Source of the DNA: Mycolicibacterium sp. CBMA 247
GTDB taxonomy: Bacteria; Actinomycetota; Actinomycetes; Mycobacteriales; Mycobacteriaceae
Reading direction: 5' to 3'
NCBI RefSeq assembly: GCF_009729095.1
Contig: NZ_VTGX01000003.1
Span: forward strand, 744,001-808,000
DNA: 64,000 nucleotides
In this document: piece after piece, positions 16,894-25,221 of the stretch
How the letters are laid out: each line of letters starts with the position of its first letter
Position numbering within the stretch: position 1 is the first letter of the stretch
Notes under the pieces: generated by a model
Seen by the model: the letters and a program-made list of their open reading frames with translations, nothing else
Told to the model about the DNA's origin: nothing
Database searches by the model: none
Translations under genes and position numbers: made by a program

Positions 16894-18627
16894 CTAGAAC
16901 AGGAAATATCGCTGCGCCATGGGGAGTTCGACCGCCGGCTGTTCCTGCCACACCTGGCCGTCGATCCGCACGGTGAAGGTGTCCGGTTCGACCTCGATGC
17001 GGGGCTGCGCATCATTGAGCGGCATCTGGGCTTTACCGACCTGCCGAACGTTCTTGACCGGGGACAGCTTTCGACGAACATCGAGACGATCCGCCAGACC
17101 GTCCTCGATCGCCTGGGGTGCGACGAAATGCACCGAGGTGGCCGCCGCCGCGGCGGGAGCCGCGCCGAACATCGCGCGCGGCAGCACAGGCTGCGGGGTT
17201 GGGATCGAGGCGTTGGCATCGCCCATCGCCGCCCACGCGATCATGCCGCCCTTGAGCACCGCGTGCGGACGCACCCCGAAGAACGCCGGTTCCCACAGCA
17301 CGAGGTCCGCGAGCTTGCCGACCTCGACCGAACCGATCTCGTCGTCGAGACCGTGCGCGATGGCCGGGCAGATGGTGTATTTCGCGATATACCGGCGCAC
17401 GCGGTTGTTGTCGGATTGATGGACGCCCGCCCTGTCTCCTTCCAGGGCGCCACGCCTGCGCTTCATCACGTGTGCGGTCTGCCAGGTCCGCAGTACCACC
17501 TCGCCGATCCGGCCCATCGCCTGCGCGTCGCTGCCGATCATCGAGATGGCACCGATGTCGTGCAGCAGGTCCTCGGCAGCGATCGTCGACGGCCGAATCC
17601 GGCTCTCGGCGAACGCCAGATCCTCGGGCACGCTCGGATTGAGGTGATGGCACACCATGAGCATGTCGAGGTGCTCATCGAGGGTGTTGACCGTGTGCGG
17701 ACGGGTCGGATTGGTCGAACTGGGCAGCACATTCGGGTGCGCGGCGACGGTGATGATGTCGGGCGCATGCCCGCCGCCGGCCCCCTCGGTGTGATAGGCG
17801 TGGATGCCACGACCCTTGATCGCGGCCAGGGTGTCCTCGACGAAGCCGGCCTCATTGAGGGTGTCGGTATGGATATTGACCTGCACCCCGGCGGCCTCGG
17901 CGACGGTAAGGCAGGCATCGATGGCCGCGGGCGTCGTGCCCCAGTCCTCGTGCAGCTTGAATCCCGCTGCGCCGCCGCGCAGCTGCTCCCACATCGCCTC
18001 GGCACTGACGGTGTTGCCCTTGCCCAGCAGCGCGACATTGAGCGGCCAGGAGTCCAGTGATTCGAGCATCCGGGCCAGGTGCCAGGCACCCGGCGTGACC
18101 GTGGTGGCCTTGCTTCCCTCGGCCGGGCCGGTTCCGCCGGCCACGATCGTGGTGATACCGCCGCCGAGCGCCTCCGCCATGATCTGCGGACAGATCAGGT
18201 GCACATGGCAGTCGATCGCGCCGGCGGTGAGGATGCGACCGTTGCCGGCGATGATCTCGGTCGACGGACCGACGACCAGTCCGGGGTGCACACCGGCCAT
18301 GATGTCGGGGTTGCCGGCCTTCCCGATGGCCACGATGCGGCCGTCCCGGATTCCGATGTCGGCCTTGATGATTCCCCAGTGGTCGATGATCACCGCGCCC
18401 GTGATGACGGTGTCGGGCGCTCCGTCGGCACGGGTCGCCCTGGATTGCCCCACCGACTCGCGCAGCACCTTGCCACCGCCGAACACCGCCTCGTCGCCGG
18501 CCAGGGCCGGACCGCCGCTGCGGTCCTCGGTGATCTCGATGAACAGGTCGGTGTCGGCCAGCCGGATCCGGTCACCGGTGGTGGGGCCGAACAACGCCGC
18601 GTAGCGCGCCCGGGTCAATTCGGTCAC
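16894..18627 (-). CDS. ureC: Urease alpha subunit (catalytic)
   Basis: A 577-residue catalytic subunit hydrolysing urea to ammonia and carbamate. All active-site pieces are visible: nickel ligands His141 and His143 in DCHVH, carbamylated Lys224 in GFKLHEDWG, His253 and His279, the flap with Cys326 and His327-328 (MVCHHLNP), and Asp367 in MIGSDAQAMGR. It should be an active enzyme. The GTG start overlaps the ureB stop as GTGA, so translation is coupled. Confidence 0.97.
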   Translation of the reverse strand: MTELTRARYAALFGPTTGDRIRLADTDLFIEITEDRSGGPALAGDEAVFGGGKVLRESVGQSRATRADGAPDTVITGAVIIDHWGIIKADIGIRDGRIVAIGKAGNPDIMAGVHPGLVVGPSTEIIAGNGRILTAGAIDCHVHLICPQIMAEALGGGITTIVAGGTGPAEGSKATTVTPGAWHLARMLESLDSWPLNVALLGKGNTVSAEAMWEQLRGGAAGFKLHEDWGTTPAAIDACLTVAEAAGVQVNIHTDTLNEAGFVEDTLAAIKGRGIHAYHTEGAGGGHAPDIITVAAHPNVLPSSTNPTRPHTVNTLDEHLDMLMVCHHLNPSVPEDLAFAESRIRPSTIAAEDLLHDIGAISMIGSDAQAMGRIGEVVLRTWQTAHVMKRRRGALEGDRAGVHQSDNNRVRRYIAKYTICPAIAHGLDDEIGSVEVGKLADLVLWEPAFFGVRPHAVLKGGMIAWAAMGDANASIPTPQPVLPRAMFGAAPAAAAATSVHFVAPQAIEDGLADRLDVRRKLSPVKNVRQVGKAQMPLNDAQPRIEVEPDTFTVRIDGQVWQEQPAVELPMAQRYFLF

Positions 18628-18938
18628 AAGGGGTCCAATCGGCCGGGCGGGTCGAGACTGATTCCGTGCACCTCACGGGTACCGCCAAGCGGTACCAATG
18701 AAACACGCTGGGCCACACCGGGTTCGAAGCGAACAGCGGTACCTGCCGGGATGTCGAGGCGATGTCCGCGCGCGGCCGCCCGATCGAAGTCCAGCGCGGC
18801 GTTGGCCTGCGGCAGGTGCACGTGGCTACCGACCTGCACCGGGCGGTCACCTGTGTTGACGACATCGAGAATCACCCGGGGCACACCGGCGTTGAGCGCA
18901 ATGTCACCCTCGCCGAACACGATTTCACCGGGAATCAT
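18624..18938 (-). CDS. ureB: Urease beta subunit
   Basis: A 104-residue beta subunit starting MIPGEIVFGEGDI, with the conserved NTGDRPVQVGSHVHLPQANAAL and DIPAGTAVRFEPG. The ATG at 18938 is eight bases after the ureA stop region; the frame upstream overlaps ureA and is not used. With UreA and UreC it builds the (abc)3 urease. Confidence 0.95.
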   Translation of the reverse strand: MIPGEIVFGEGDIALNAGVPRVILDVVNTGDRPVQVGSHVHLPQANAALDFDRAAARGHRLDIPAGTAVRFEPGVAQRVSLVPLGGTREVHGISLDPPGRLDPL

Positions 18939-18946
18939 GTGGAGTC

Positions 18947-19249
18947 TCAGGCTATCGGGTTGTGGACGGTGACCAGCTTGGTGCCGTCGGGGAACGTCGC
19001 CTCGACCTGTACGTCGCACAGCATCTCGGGCACCCCCTCCATGACCTGCTCGCGGGTCAGGACATCGCGTCCGCTCACCATCAGCTCGGCTACCGTGCGG
19101 CCGTCACGGGCGCCTTCCAGCAGGTGATCGGTGATCACCGCGACGGCCTCGGGGTGGTTGAGCCGCAAGCCGCGAGCCTGCCTGCGCCGCGCCAGTTCCG
19201 CGGCGTACGAGATGAGCAGACGATCCTGTTCATGCGGGGTCAAACGCAT
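18947..19249 (-). CDS. ureA: Urease gamma subunit
   Basis: A 100-residue gamma subunit, the standard length, starting MRLTPHEQDRL with LRLNHPEAVAVITDHLLEGARDG and the closing EATFPDGTKLVTVHNPIA. The ATG at 19249 is chosen from family length; another ATG six codons upstream (19267) is in frame, and neither has a clear ribosome site. A stem-loop at 19268-19294 lies just upstream and could control access to the start. First gene of ureABCFGD. Confidence 0.93.
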   Translation of the reverse strand: MRLTPHEQDRLLISYAAELARRRQARGLRLNHPEAVAVITDHLLEGARDGRTVAELMVSGRDVLTREQVMEGVPEMLCDVQVEATFPDGTKLVTVHNPIA

Positions 19250-19267
19250 AGTTCGCGATATTGCCAT

Positions 19268-19294
19268 GGCGAGCGGGGTTCGGCAGCGCTCGCC
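19268..19294 (-). promoter_or_regulatory. Stem-loop directly upstream of ureA
   Basis: GGCGAGCG and CGCTCGCC form a perfect 8-bp stem with an 11-base loop, between the thioesterase stop (19310) and the ureA ATG (19249). It may be an attenuator that limits read-through into the urease operon, or a structure in the ureA leader. No U-run follows. Confidence 0.4.
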
Positions 19295-19309
19295 GTGGCG
19301 GGCTCATCC

Positions 19310-19711
19310 CTACTCGGGGATGTTCTGCAGCCGCACCTGGCCGCGGGCCACCGGGCGGTCGTCGTCGTCGGTGATGGTGATCAGCCACAGCTGCTGACGG
19401 CGGCCGCGGTGGATCGGCGTCGACGCCGCGGTGACCGTGCCCGAGCCGATGGCGCGCAGGAAATCGGTGTTGTTGTTGACCCCGACGACGGTGCCGCCGC
19501 CGTTCTCCGACAGCCAGATGTGACCGGACACGCTGGCCAGGCTTTCGACGATCGAGCAGTAGACGCCGCCGTGCACGATGCCCCACGGCTGCAGCAGCTT
19601 GTCGTGGATCTTCAGCTGTGCGCGGCCGCCGTCGGGAGTGAGTTCGAGATAGGTCAGGCCCAGTTCAGTGTCGAACCCTTTGCCCAGACCTTCGGGGAAA
19701 TCAGTGGTCAC
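19310..19711 (-). CDS. PaaI-type hotdog-fold thioesterase (Rv1847-like)
   Basis: A 133-residue hotdog thioesterase. The family core is visible: ELGLTYLELTPDGGRAQL, the catalytic-helix stretch WGIVHGGVYCSIVESLAS, VVGVNNNTDFLRAI and the strand RRQQLWLITITDDDDRPVARGQ. It should hydrolyse an acyl-CoA; its substrate is unknown. The GTG at 19711 has GAGGA three bases upstream; a GTG at 19741 in the same frame is possible but sits against a strong hairpin. It lies between the urease operon and the MrsI-like RNA, as Rv1847 does. Confidence 0.85.
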   Translation of the reverse strand: MTTDFPEGLGKGFDTELGLTYLELTPDGGRAQLKIHDKLLQPWGIVHGGVYCSIVESLASVSGHIWLSENGGGTVVGVNNNTDFLRAIGSGTVTAASTPIHRGRRQQLWLITITDDDDRPVARGQVRLQNIPE

Positions 19712-19745
19712 AGTCCTCGTGTCTACACGTCGTACCGCCACAAAG

Positions 19746-19843
19746 ATGCGGGCGGGTCCCGCGTATCAAACGCGGGACCCGCCCTCGAGTGGACCGGGGG
19801 TCTCTGCAGCCCTCAGGACTCCGGCTCGATCCGTTAGCCTCGT
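19746..19843 (-). ncRNA. mrsI: MrsI-like iron-responsive small RNA
   Basis: In sequence: an IdeR-box-like site (19853-19871), a -10 TAGTAT (19855-19850) and about 60 bases later a perfect 14-bp stem with a 5-base loop (19751-19783), a stand-alone unit of about 95 bases with no coding frame. In knowledge: M. tuberculosis MrsI (ncRv11846), an IdeR-controlled sRNA of the iron-sparing response, lies between Rv1846c and Rv1847, on the Rv1847 strand. Locus, orientation and control all agree here. The ends given are estimates from the -10 and the hairpin. Confidence 0.72.
19751..19783 (-). terminator. Strong hairpin terminator of the MrsI-like RNA and the FhuF-like gene
   Basis: A perfect 14-bp GC-rich stem with loop ATCAA (read on the plus strand). 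On the minus strand it is followed by CGCATCTTTG rather than a U-run, like many mycobacterial I-shaped terminators. It separates the iron-responsive transcripts from the thioesterase gene. Confidence 0.75.
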
Positions 19844-19852
19844 GCCTACATA

Positions 19853-19871
19853 CTAGGCAAGGCTATCCTAA
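19853..19871. promoter_or_regulatory. IdeR box at the MrsI-like promoter
   Basis: CTAGGCAAGGCTATCCTAA matches the IdeR consensus (TTAGGTTAGGCTAACCTAA) at 15 of 19 positions by my count and overlaps a minus-strand -10, TAGTAT. It also covers the stop codon of the FhuF-like gene. Iron-loaded IdeR bound here would shut off the small RNA in high iron. Confidence 0.7.
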
Positions 19872-20638
19872 TTTAGCAAGCCCTTCCCCGCCCGGCCACA
19901 GCCACGGACTGGCAGACCGAACCCGACCAGGGCATCGAGCACGGCCTGGCCGCGCCGCATGCTCACGACCTCACTGGATCCGGCCAGCAGCGGGACCTGC
20001 GTGGCTGCGCCGACCACCGCCGCTCCAACCATGTGCCACATGACGGCGGCCGAGATGGCACCGTCGCTGATCTCCACCAACCGGGAGAACAACGGCTCCA
20101 GCGCGCGATGGCTGCGATGGGCCACCCAGGTCGTCAGCGCCGCCTCGCTGGGCAGCGCGACCATCCCGTCCTGGGAGGCACTGGCGAACCGGACAGCCCG
20201 GCCGGAGAAGTACGGATCCTCAGGCAGGCCGCGCAAGGTCGGATCGACGACGCCGACCCAGTCGATCGCGCCCTCGGAGTCCACATGGACCCACAGGTTC
20301 TCCAGGCCGGTGTCCCAGGCCCGCCCTTCCAGCACCAATAGTGGCACCACCCGCCCGATCACCACATGGGTGAGCGTGGCGGCCAACTGCTGGGCGACCG
20401 CGGCCCGATTGCCGGTCTCGGCCATGGCGGCGTCGAACATCGCCCGCAGCCGATCCGCGGACAACGCCTCGGCCAGCGGCCACCACCGCCGGCGCGACAG
20501 GTCGCCCACCACGGCCACGCCATAGACCCGCGGGCATTCCGGATAGAGCTCACGCAGACGCCGACTCGACTCGTGCAGCGGCAGCGTCCGCCCGATGGCC
20601 ATACCCGCGATCAGCGGGTCTTCGATCAAGACCGTCAT
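19868..20638 (-). CDS. FhuF-like iron-regulated protein lacking the 2Fe-2S cysteine motif
   Basis: A 256-residue protein resembling the ferric reductase/FhuF-like family in its middle part (AAVAQQLAATLTHVVIGRVVPLLVLEGRAW) and overall length. FhuF-type proteins reduce siderophore-bound iron with a C-terminal 2Fe-2S cluster held by four cysteines. Here the C-terminus (LPVRGCGRAGKGLLN) has a single Cys, so the cluster cannot form in the usual way; the protein may have another role or be decaying. The IdeR box overlapping its -10 makes iron control likely. It lies between the MrsI-like RNA and blaI; M. tuberculosis has no gene here that I recall. Confidence 0.65.
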   Translation of the reverse strand: MTVLIEDPLIAGMAIGRTLPLHESSRRLRELYPECPRVYGVAVVGDLSRRRWWPLAEALSADRLRAMFDAAMAETGNRAAVAQQLAATLTHVVIGRVVPLLVLEGRAWDTGLENLWVHVDSEGAIDWVGVVDPTLRGLPEDPYFSGRAVRFASASQDGMVALPSEAALTTWVAHRSHRALEPLFSRLVEISDGAISAAVMWHMVGAAVVGAATQVPLLAGSSEVVSMRRGQAVLDALVGFGLPVRGCGRAGKGLLN

Positions 20639-20663
20639 GCCACCCCCGAAGGCTCAGTTTCAC

Positions 20664-20682
20664 TTAGGTTAGCCTTACTATA
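20664..20682. promoter_or_regulatory. IdeR box overlapping the -10 of the FhuF-like gene
   Basis: TTAGGTTAGCCTTACTATA has a perfect left half of the IdeR consensus and a weaker right half. The minus-strand -10 TATAGT (20682-20677) lies inside it, 38 bases before the ATG at 20638, which is the standard arrangement for IdeR repression in iron-rich conditions. Confidence 0.75.
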
Positions 20683-20811
20683 GTCATGTGGGGCATGGGG
20701 GCCACCTCCTGTGACCCGATTCACAACAATCCCGATAACGGGCGCTGACCTTGCCCTAGACCGATCCAGCAGGAGGTCAGCACGCCGCCGTGGCGGGCAT
20801 ACGACGCGCGG

Positions 20812-20840
20812 TAGTAAACCCGTAGTACGCTGGCTTTACT
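20812..20840. promoter_or_regulatory. Candidate BlaI operator
   Basis: TAGTA occurs at 20812-20816 and 20823-20827, and the second copy is mirrored by TACT at 20837-20840. Mycobacterial BlaI sites are built from TAGTA/TACTA half-sites, so this patch 20-50 bases before blaI is a likely autoregulatory site. Confidence 0.45.
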
Positions 20841-20861
20841 GCTCAGGAGAGTGAACGGAAC

Positions 20862-21278
20862 ATGGCCAAAATGACGCGTCTCGGGGAGCTTGAGCGCGAG
20901 GTGATGGACCACCTGTGGTCTGAGCCCGAACCCCAAACCGTGCGCCAAGTCCACGAGGCGCTGGCCGCCCGCCGCGACTTGGCCTACACCACGATCATGA
21001 CCGTGCTTCAGCGACTGGCGAAGAAGAACCTGGTCGTACAGCACCGCGATGACCGCGCGCACCGCTATGCGCCCACGAACGGCCGCGACGAGCTGGTCGC
21101 CGGCCTGATGGTCGACGCCCTCGACCAGGCCGCGGACTCGGGTAGTCGCCAGGCCGCGCTGGTCCATTTCGTCGAGAGGGTCGGCGTCGACGAAGCTCAG
21201 GCCTTGCGCCGGGCGCTGGCCGAATTGGAGAGTAAGCACCAACTAGACCCACCGGCTGGCAATTCGGGCACTGCCTGA
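20862..21278 (+). CDS. blaI: BlaI/MecI-family transcriptional repressor
   Basis: A 138-residue winged-helix repressor. The helix-turn-helix lies in residues 8-70 (LGELEREVMDHLW, TVRQVHEAL, LAYTTIMTVLQRL) and a helical dimerisation part follows. It matches Rv1846c, which represses its own operon and beta-lactam-linked genes and is inactivated on antibiotic exposure. The M56 peptidase gene starts 14 bases after its stop, so sensor and repressor are cotranscribed. CAGGAG lies upstream of the ATG. Confidence 0.93.
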   Translation: MAKMTRLGELEREVMDHLWSEPEPQTVRQVHEALAARRDLAYTTIMTVLQRLAKKNLVVQHRDDRAHRYAPTNGRDELVAGLMVDALDQAADSGSRQAALVHFVERVGVDEAQALRRALAELESKHQLDPPAGNSGTA

Positions 21279-21292
21279 GAGAGACTTACGGC

Positions 21293-22264
21293 GTGTCCGC
21301 GCTGGCCTTCACTCTTGTCGCGCTGGCCCTGGTGGGACCAGTGCCGGCGGTGCTGGCGCGTGCGGCGTGGCCGCTACGGGCCCCCCGTGCGGCAATCGTG
21401 CTGTGGCAATCGATCGCGCTGGCCGCGGTGCTCTCGGCGTTCTCGGCCGGCATCGCGATCGCCAGCCGGCTGTTCGTCCCCGGGCCGGACGGCCGGCCGA
21501 CCGCGACGATCACCAGCGAGATCAACGCACTCGGTTGGCCGTTGTGGGTGCTCTACGTCGTGGTATTCACCCTCACCCTGTTCATCGGGGGCCGGCTGTG
21601 CTCGGCCGTGATCCAGGTGGGGGTGGCCACCCGGCGCCGCCGCGCCCATCACCGCATGATGGTCGACCTGCTCAGCAAGTCACGCGACGCAGTGCCGGCC
21701 CACCTCTGCACAGCGCACCGCCCGCTCGCCGGCGACGGGTTGCGCATTCTCGATGTCGCACAGCCCCTGGCCTACTGCCTACCCGGGGTCCGCAGCCGGG
21801 TCGTGGTCAGCGAGGGAACGCTGACCACGTTGTCCGACAACGAGGTCGCCGCGATCCTCACCCATGAACGAGCCCACCTCCGGGCCCGCCATGACCTCGT
21901 ACTGGAGATGTTCACCGCGGTCCATGCCGCCTTCCCGCGATTCGTCCGTAGCGTCAACGCGCTGGACGCGGTCAGGTTGCTGATCGAGCTGCTGGCCGAC
22001 GACGCCGCGGTACGGACCGCAGGCCCCACTCCCCTGGCCCGAGCGCTGGTCGCCTGCGCGAGCGGGCGCACCCCCTCGGGCGCATTGGCTGCAGGCGGGC
22101 CGACCACCGTGATCCGAGTGCGGCGCCTCGGCGGCAAGCCCAACAGCGTGACCGTGGCGGTCACCGCCTATCTCGCCGCAGCCGCCGTGCTGGTGGTGCC
22201 CACCGTCGCCGTCGCCGTCCCGTGGCTGACCGAGCTTCACCGCCTGTTCGTCGGACTGGGATAA
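21293..22264 (+). CDS. BlaR1-like M56-family membrane metallopeptidase (Rv1845c-like)
   Basis: A 323-residue membrane peptidase: N-terminal hydrophobic helices at about residues 3-25, 34-58 and 82-108, a zinc-peptidase domain with HERAH (residues 191-195), and a C-terminal helix (AYLAAAAVLVVPTVAVAVP). It lacks the extracellular penicillin-binding sensor of staphylococcal BlaR1, as mycobacterial members do. Its likely job is inactivation of BlaI on an envelope or respiratory signal. GTG start at 21293, close behind blaI. Confidence 0.9.
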   Translation: MSALAFTLVALALVGPVPAVLARAAWPLRAPRAAIVLWQSIALAAVLSAFSAGIAIASRLFVPGPDGRPTATITSEINALGWPLWVLYVVVFTLTLFIGGRLCSAVIQVGVATRRRRAHHRMMVDLLSKSRDAVPAHLCTAHRPLAGDGLRILDVAQPLAYCLPGVRSRVVVSEGTLTTLSDNEVAAILTHERAHLRARHDLVLEMFTAVHAAFPRFVRSVNALDAVRLLIELLADDAAVRTAGPTPLARALVACASGRTPSGALAAGGPTTVIRVRRLGGKPNSVTVAVTAYLAAAAVLVVPTVAVAVPWLTELHRLFVGLG

Positions 22265-22315
22265 ACCCCTGTCCGACAGGCGTTCTGGTACAGAGAAACA
22301 ACGAAAGGCTGCTGC

Positions 22316-23770
22316 ATGACCAAGACGAGCACAACCGGCACGGCGCAGATCGGGGTCACCGGCCTGGCGGTGATGGGTTCCAACATCGCCCGCAACTTCG
22401 CCCGGCACGGCTACACCGTTGCCCTACACAACCGCTCGGTGGCCAAGACCGACGCGCTGCTCGCCGATCACGGTTCTGATGGCAAGTTCGTCCGCAGCGA
22501 GACGATCGCGGAATTCCTTGACGCACTGGAGAAACCGCGTCGCGTACTGATCATGGTCAAGGCCGGCGACCCGACCGATGCGGTCATCAACGAGCTCGCC
22601 GATGCCATGGAGCCGGGCGACATCATCATCGATGGCGGCAATTCGCTCTACACCGACACGATCCGCCGCGAGAAGGCGATCCGCGAGCGCGGGCTGCACT
22701 TCGTCGGCGCGGGTATCTCCGGCGGTGAGGAGGGTGCACTCAACGGTCCGTCGATCATGCCGGGCGGGCCCGCCGAGTCGTACAAGTCGCTCGGGCCGCT
22801 GCTGGAGGAGATCTCCGCCCACGTCGACGGCGTGCCGTGCTGCACGCACATCGGTCCGGACGGCTCCGGCCATTTCGTGAAGATGGTGCACAACGGCATC
22901 GAGTACTCCGATATGCAGCTGATCGGCGAGGCCTACCAGTTGCTGCGCGACGGGTTGGGCAAGTCCGCCCCCGAGATCGCCGATGTGTTCGCCGAGTGGA
23001 ACAAGGGCGAGCTGGACAGCTACCTCGTCGAGATCACCGCCGAGGTACTCCGCCAGGTCGATGCCAAGACCGGTAAGCCGCTGGTCGATGTGATCGTGGA
23101 CGAGGCTGAGCAGAAGGGCACCGGGCGCTGGACCGTGAAGTCCGCCCTGGATCTCGGGGTGCCGGTCACCGGTATCGCCGAGGCGGTGTTCGCCCGGGCG
23201 CTGTCGGGTTCGGTCCCGCAGCGCAGGGCCACGGTCGGGCTGGCCTCCGGCGACCTCGGTACCGCCCCGGTCGACGCGGCCCAGTTCACCGAGGATGTCC
23301 GCCAGGCGTTGTACGCCTCCAAGATCGTCGCCTACGCACAGGGTTTCAACCAGATCCAGGCCGGCAGCGCCGAATACAACTGGAACGTCACCCCCGGCGA
23401 CCTGGCCACCATCTGGCGCGGTGGCTGCATCATCCGGGCCAAGTTCCTCAACCGGATCAAGGATGCCTTTGACGAGGATCCTGAGTCACCGACCCTCTTG
23501 GCCGCCCCGTACTTCCGCAGCGCAGTGGAATCGGCGATCGACAGCTGGCGCCGGGTGGTGGTGACGGCCACTGCGCTGGGTATCCCGATCCCGGGCTTCA
23601 GCTCGGCGCTGTCCTACTACGACGGGCTGCGCACCGAGCGGCTCCCGGCGGCGCTGACCCAGGGCCTGCGCGACTACTTCGGCGCGCACACCTATGGACG
23701 CACCGACGCCGAGCCCGGCCAGAAGTTCCACACCCTGTGGAGCGGCGACCGCAGCGAAGTCCCTGCCTGA
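22316..23770 (+). CDS. gnd1: 6-Phosphogluconate dehydrogenase, decarboxylating (long form)
   Basis: A 484-residue enzyme converting 6-phosphogluconate to ribulose-5-P and CO2 with NADP. The Rossmann motif GVTGLAVMGSNIARN is near residue 9; IIDGGNSLYTDT, FVGAGISGGEEGALNGPSIMPGG and the catalytic KMVHNGIEYSDMQ follow; the C-terminal IPIPGFSSALSYYDG stretch is intact. The promoter of guaB1 starts right at its stop codon. Matches Rv1844c. Confidence 0.96.
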   Translation: MTKTSTTGTAQIGVTGLAVMGSNIARNFARHGYTVALHNRSVAKTDALLADHGSDGKFVRSETIAEFLDALEKPRRVLIMVKAGDPTDAVINELADAMEPGDIIIDGGNSLYTDTIRREKAIRERGLHFVGAGISGGEEGALNGPSIMPGGPAESYKSLGPLLEEISAHVDGVPCCTHIGPDGSGHFVKMVHNGIEYSDMQLIGEAYQLLRDGLGKSAPEIADVFAEWNKGELDSYLVEITAEVLRQVDAKTGKPLVDVIVDEAEQKGTGRWTVKSALDLGVPVTGIAEAVFARALSGSVPQRRATVGLASGDLGTAPVDAAQFTEDVRQALYASKIVAYAQGFNQIQAGSAEYNWNVTPGDLATIWRGGCIIRAKFLNRIKDAFDEDPESPTLLAAPYFRSAVESAIDSWRRVVVTATALGIPIPGFSSALSYYDGLRTERLPAALTQGLRDYFGAHTYGRTDAEPGQKFHTLWSGDRSEVPA

Positions 23771-23771
23771 G

Positions 23772-23777
23772 TAGATT
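23772..23777 (+). promoter_or_regulatory. -10 element for leaderless guaB1 transcription
   Basis: TAGATT lies seven bases before the GTG at 23785 and one base after the gnd1 stop. No ribosome site precedes the GTG, so the transcript probably starts at it. Confidence 0.6.
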
Positions 23778-23784
23778 CGTTTGC

Positions 23785-25221
23785 GTGAGGTTTCTTACCG
23801 GGCACACTCCGCCGTACGACCTGACCTACAACGATGTCTTCGTAGTCCCGGGCCGGTCTGATGTGGCATCGCGGTTCGACGTCGATCTGTCCACCGTCGA
23901 CGGTTCCGGCACCACCATCCCGGTGGTGGTGGCGAACATGACGGCGGTGGCGGGCCGGCGTATGGCCGAGACCATCGCGCGGCGCGGCGGCATCGTGGTG
24001 TTGCCGCAGGATCTGCCGAGCACCGTGGTGGCCGACACCGTGGAGTTCGTCAAGAGCCGCGATCTGGTGGTGGACACGCCCGTGACGCTGGGACCCGACG
24101 ATTCGGTGTCCGACGCCGCGGCGTTGCTGCACAAGCGTGCGCACGGGGCGGCGGTGGTGGTGTTCGAGGGACGCCCGATCGGGCTCGTCACCGAGGCCAA
24201 TTGCGTCGGGGTGGACCGGTTCGCCCGGATTCGCGATGTCGCGGTCTCCGACTTCGTCACCGCGCCGGTGGGCACCGATCCGCGGCGGGTGTTCGACCTG
24301 CTTGAGCATGCGCCGACCGATCTCGCGGTGCTCACCACCGCGGACGGCTCCCTGGCCGGCGTGCTGACCCGCACCGCCGCGGTGCGGGCCGGTATCTACG
24401 CCCCGGCCGTCGACGCGGCCGGGCGGCTGCGCATCGCCGCGGCCGTCGGCATCAACGGCGATGTCGCCGGCAAGGCCCGGGCGCTGGCCGAGGCCGGGGT
24501 CGACCTGCTGGTCATCGATACCGCGCACGGTCATCAGGTCAAGATGCTCGACGCCATCAAGTCGGTGGCGAGTTTGGATCTCGGCCTGCCGCTGGCGGCC
24601 GGCAACGTCGTCTCCGCCGAGGGCACCCGCGACCTGATCGAGGCCGGCGCCTCGATCGTCAAGGTCGGCGTGGGCCCCGGCGCGATGTGCACCACCCGGA
24701 TGATGACCGGCGTGGGCCGGCCACAGTTCTCGGCTGTGGTCGAATGTGCTGCTGCGGCAAGAGAACTCGGTGCCCATGTGTGGGCTGACGGCGGCGTGCG
24801 CCACCCCCGTGACGTGGCACTGGCGCTGGCTGCCGGGGCCGCCAACGTGATGATCGGCTCCTGGTTGGCCGGAACCTACGAGTCCCCCGGGGACCTGCTG
24901 CGCGACCGGGAGGACCGGCCGTACAAGGAGAGCTACGGCATGGCCTCCAAGCGTGCGGTGGCCGCCCGCACGACCGGGGACAGCCCGTTCGACCGAGCCC
25001 GCAAGGCCCTGTTCGAGGAGGGCATCTCCTCCTCGCGGATGAGCCTCGACCCGGCCCGCGGCGGCGTCGAGGACCTGCTCGATCACATCACCTCCGGAGT
25101 GCGCAGCACCTGCACCTACGTCGGGGCCACCAACCTCGCCGAACTGCACGAGAAGGTGGTGCTGGGTGTGCAGTCCGCCGCCGGTTTCGCCGAAGGCCAT
25201 CCGCTGCCAACCGGGTGGTGA
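23785..25221 (+). CDS. guaB1: IMPDH/GMPR-family protein GuaB1 (GMP reductase type)
   Basis: A 478-residue (beta/alpha)8-barrel enzyme with an inserted CBS pair at about residues 90-215. Barrel motifs: TYNDVFVVPG, NMTAVAGRRMAE, DTAHGHQVKMLDAI, GNVVSAEGTRDL, and the catalytic loop GPGAMCTTRMMTG with Cys302. Mycobacterial GuaB1 has been reported as a GMP reductase (GMP to IMP), not an IMP dehydrogenase, with CBS-bound nucleotides regulating it; I apply that by homology to Rv1843c. The GTG at 23785 is chosen for its -10 spacing; upstream frame overlaps gnd1. Confidence 0.9.
   Translation: MRFLTGHTPPYDLTYNDVFVVPGRSDVASRFDVDLSTVDGSGTTIPVVVANMTAVAGRRMAETIARRGGIVVLPQDLPSTVVADTVEFVKSRDLVVDTPVTLGPDDSVSDAAALLHKRAHGAAVVVFEGRPIGLVTEANCVGVDRFARIRDVAVSDFVTAPVGTDPRRVFDLLEHAPTDLAVLTTADGSLAGVLTRTAAVRAGIYAPAVDAAGRLRIAAAVGINGDVAGKARALAEAGVDLLVIDTAHGHQVKMLDAIKSVASLDLGLPLAAGNVVSAEGTRDLIEAGASIVKVGVGPGAMCTTRMMTGVGRPQFSAVVECAAAARELGAHVWADGGVRHPRDVALALAAGAANVMIGSWLAGTYESPGDLLRDREDRPYKESYGMASKRAVAARTTGDSPFDRARKALFEEGISSSRMSLDPARGGVEDLLDHITSGVRSTCTYVGATNLAELHEKVVLGVQSAAGFAEGHPLPTGW

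Noticed and set aside
16291..18060. A 589-codon plus-strand frame opposite ureF/ureC
   Set aside because: Antisense shadow of intact urease genes; no recognisable protein features.
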